Shown piece after piece: positions 38,539-40,075 of a stretch of 40,075 nt of DNA. The notes below the pieces were generated by a model that worked only from the letters and a program-made list of their open reading frames with translations, ran no database searches and had not been told where the DNA came from. The stretch is from Roseofilum capinflatum BLCC-M114 (GTDB taxonomy: Bacteria > Cyanobacteriota > Cyanobacteriia > Cyanobacteriales > Desertifilaceae): the NCBI RefSeq assembly GCF_030068505.1, contig NZ_JAQOSO010000039.1, forward strand, positions 1 to 40,075, given 5' to 3'. Position 1 is the stretch's first letter; each line of letters opens with the position of its first letter. The position numbers and the translations under genes were made by a program.

Positions 38539-40075
38539 ATGACCAATAACCGTCCTCCCTTATCCGAGATGACCTTACGACAATTGCGTAAAGTCGCCAG
38601 TGAATATCAGATTTCCCGTTATAGCCGGATGCGTAAGTCCGAACTCCTGCAAGCCATTATCGAAGCCCAAAACTCTACTCATACATCTATGGACAACCAT
38701 ATGGAGACTGAACCAATGGACTCTCAAGAAACTGTAGAAGCTGCCAAGTTTGAAGTGGGCAACTCCTTTGATCCAGAAATTTTGGCTTCCGTAGATGACG
38801 GGTTAACAGATTTACCCATTGGTTATGGTCAACCCTGCATTGTCCTAATGCCTCGCGATCCTCAATGGGCTTATGCTTACTGGGATATTAGCAACGAGCA
38901 AAAAGAACAATTACGCATTCAAGGGGGACAACAACTCGCCCTACGAATTTACGATGTTACCGATCTCAACATCAACTACGAAAGCCCCCACAGTATGCAG
39001 GAATATCCCTGCGACGAATTAGCCAGAGAATGGTATATTCCCATTCCCATTAGCGATCGCATCTATGTCGTTGATATTGGTTATCGCTGTCCCGATGGTC
39101 GCTGGTTAATTCTGGCACGTTCTGCCCCCGTTACCATCCCCCCCATCTATCCCTCCGACTGGGTAGACGACAAGTTTATGACCGTAAACTGGGAAAAAAC
39201 CCTCGGCAGTGGCGATCGGCTCCTCACCCTCGATCCCCCTGGCCGTAAAACCACCGAGGCCGATGAACTGTATCAACTCGCACGCGAAGCAGAAGCCAAA
39301 CGTCTTGCCGGTTCCGTCTTTGGCTCCGAAACTGCCCAAGCTATCAGTTCCTACGTCTTCCCTTCTGGTGTAGGCAAATGGGCTGCCCCCGCAGCATCAG
39401 TGCAAACTGAATCTGGTGCAGGAATGACCACCTCTGGTGCAGGAATGACCACCTCTGGCGCAGGCTTAACCACCTCTGGTGCAGGAATGACCACCTCTGG
39501 CGCAGGCTTAACCACCTCTGGTGCAGGCTTAACCACCTCTGGCGCAGGTTTAACCACTTCAGGAGTAGGGCTAACCACTTCAGGAGTAGGGCTAACCACC
39601 TCTGGTGCAGGAATGACCACTTCAGGAGCAGGGCTAACCACCTCTGGTGCAGGAATGACCACCTCTGGTGTAGGCTTAACCACCTCTGGTGTAGGCTTAA
39701 CCACCTCTGGTGTAGGCTTAACCACTTCGGGAGTAGGTTTAACCACCTCTGGTGTAGGCTTAACCACTTCGGGAGCAGGCTTAACCACTTCGGGAGTAGG
39801 TTTAACCACTTCGGGAGCGGGAGCAGGCTTAACCACTTCGGGAGTAGGTTTAACCACTTCGGGAGCAGGGCTAACCACTTCGGGAATGGGCTTAACCATG
39901 TCTGGTGCAGCAGAAACCATGTCAGGCGTAGGTTTAACCACTTCGGGAGTAGGTTTAACCACTTCGGGAGTAGGCTTAACCACTTCGGGAGCAGGGCTAA
40001 CCATGTCCGGAGCAGGCTTAACCACTTCGGGAGCAGGGCTAACCATGTCCGGAGCAGGCTTAACCACTTCGGGAG
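38539..40075 (+). CDS. DUF4912 protein with long heptapeptide repeat tail (partial)
   Basis: An open frame of 512 codons that runs off the right edge, so the C-terminus is missing. Residues 9-42 (LSEMTLRQLRKVASEYQI..., MRKSELLQAI) form a small SAP/Rho-N-like helical domain. Residues about 95-200 are the DUF4912 domain (PCIVLMPRDPQWAYAYWDIS, ELAREWYIPIPISDRIYVVD, LILARSAPVTIPP). From Ser292 onward the protein is a run of SG[AV]G[LM]TT units. A clear ribosome site TAGGAGAG precedes the ATG. The opposite strand is also open through the repeat but is not considered a gene. DUF4912 proteins are widespread in cyanobacteria and uncharacterised; the SAP-like start suggests nucleic-acid contact, which is inference. 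Confidence 0.87.
   Translation, partial: MTNNRPPLSEMTLRQLRKVASEYQISRYSRMRKSELLQAIIEAQNSTHTSMDNHMETEPMDSQETVEAAKFEVGNSFDPEILASVDDGLTDLPIGYGQPCIVLMPRDPQWAYAYWDISNEQKEQLRIQGGQQLALRIYDVTDLNINYESPHSMQEYPCDELAREWYIPIPISDRIYVVDIGYRCPDGRWLILARSAPVTIPPIYPSDWVDDKFMTVNWEKTLGSGDRLLTLDPPGRKTTEADELYQLAREAEAKRLAGSVFGSETAQAISSYVFPSGVGKWAAPAASVQTESGAGMTTSGAGMTTSGAGLTTSGAGMTTSGAGLTTSGAGLTTSGAGLTTSGVGLTTSGVGLTTSGAGMTTSGAGLTTSGAGMTTSGVGLTTSGVGLTTSGVGLTTSGVGLTTSGVGLTTSGAGLTTSGVGLTTSGAGAGLTTSGVGLTTSGAGLTTSGMGLTMSGAAETMSGVGLTTSGVGLTTSGVGLTTSGAGLTMSGAGLTTSGAGLTMSGAGLTTSG
39412..40075 (+). repeat. 21-nt coding tandem repeat (31 full units plus partial)
   Basis: In-frame units of 21 nt coding SG-A/V-G-L/M-TT. I count 31 complete units before the window ends. 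One unit has 27 nt (SGAGAGLTT, around 39810), one is SGAAETM and others end in TM. Units differ mainly at synonymous sites and cluster into types (TCTGGTGCAGG, TCGGGAGTAGG), showing repeated block duplication under selection for the reading frame. Confidence 0.92.

Noticed and set aside
39351-40067. Minus-strand open frame coding PEVVKP-type repeats
   Set aside because: It is the reverse complement of a 21-nt coding repeat whose plus frame continues a conserved DUF4912 domain; the antisense frame has no domain, no ribosome site and stops soon after the array.
39412-40075. Array looked at as a possible CRISPR
   Set aside because: Units are contiguous 21-mers without unique spacers and stay in one reading frame; it is a protein repeat.

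Overview
The window comes from a cyanobacterial chromosome. The octamer GCGATCGC (HIP1) recurs throughout. Phycobilisome linkers, zeta-carotene desaturase, a split RNA polymerase gamma subunit (RpoC1), cyanobacterial-type NADP isocitrate dehydrogenase, several PEP-CTERM proteins and repeated Uma2 genes all fit a filamentous or colonial cyanobacterium with a repeat-rich genome. I cannot name the species from the sequence alone.

Layout. 1-5.6 kb (minus strand): zeta-carotene desaturase, an MscS-type channel, an aldehyde dehydrogenase and a D27-like carotenoid isomerase-family protein, a possible carotenoid/apocarotenoid group. 5.7-7.0 kb: a glutamine-synthetase-like ligase. 7.1-12.6 kb: the most coherent module, a chromatic acclimation locus. 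It holds a CcaS-like membrane-anchored GAF/PAS histidine kinase, a convergent CcaR-like OmpR regulator, a CcaR-type G-box direct repeat in the intergenic region, the membrane-anchored rod linker cpcL and a CpcC-type rod linker, closed by a strong terminator. No phycoerythrin genes are present, so the likely output is a rod-shaped, CpcL-type phycobilisome. 12.6-19 kb: a small unknown protein, a histidine kinase with a degraded ATP-binding domain, an HlyD-type adaptor with its MacB-type permease, and icd.

19-31 kb is an accessory, repeat-dense zone. It contains a MITE-like element that has rewritten the C-terminus of a HepT toxin gene beside its MntA partner, a Phd antitoxin whose VapC toxin survives only as a C-terminal stub between direct repeats, an iron permease (FutB/FbpB type), an orphan MntA-like protein, nadB, four PEP-CTERM genes and four Uma2 genes (three in tandem). 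Two PEP-CTERM genes share an ungapped 69-nt upstream element at the same distance from their starts, a probable common promoter or operator. A third, tiny PEP-CTERM gene looks like a recombinant of the other two.

31-40 kb: rpoC1 without rpoB or rpoC2 beside it, dcd, a small secreted-protein gene split by an IS200/IS605 element (intact TnpB, internally deleted TnpA), a TerD-vWA protein, a DUF2993 protein, and a DUF4912 protein running off the right edge with more than 31 copies of a 7-residue repeat. No tRNA, rRNA or CRISPR array was recognised.
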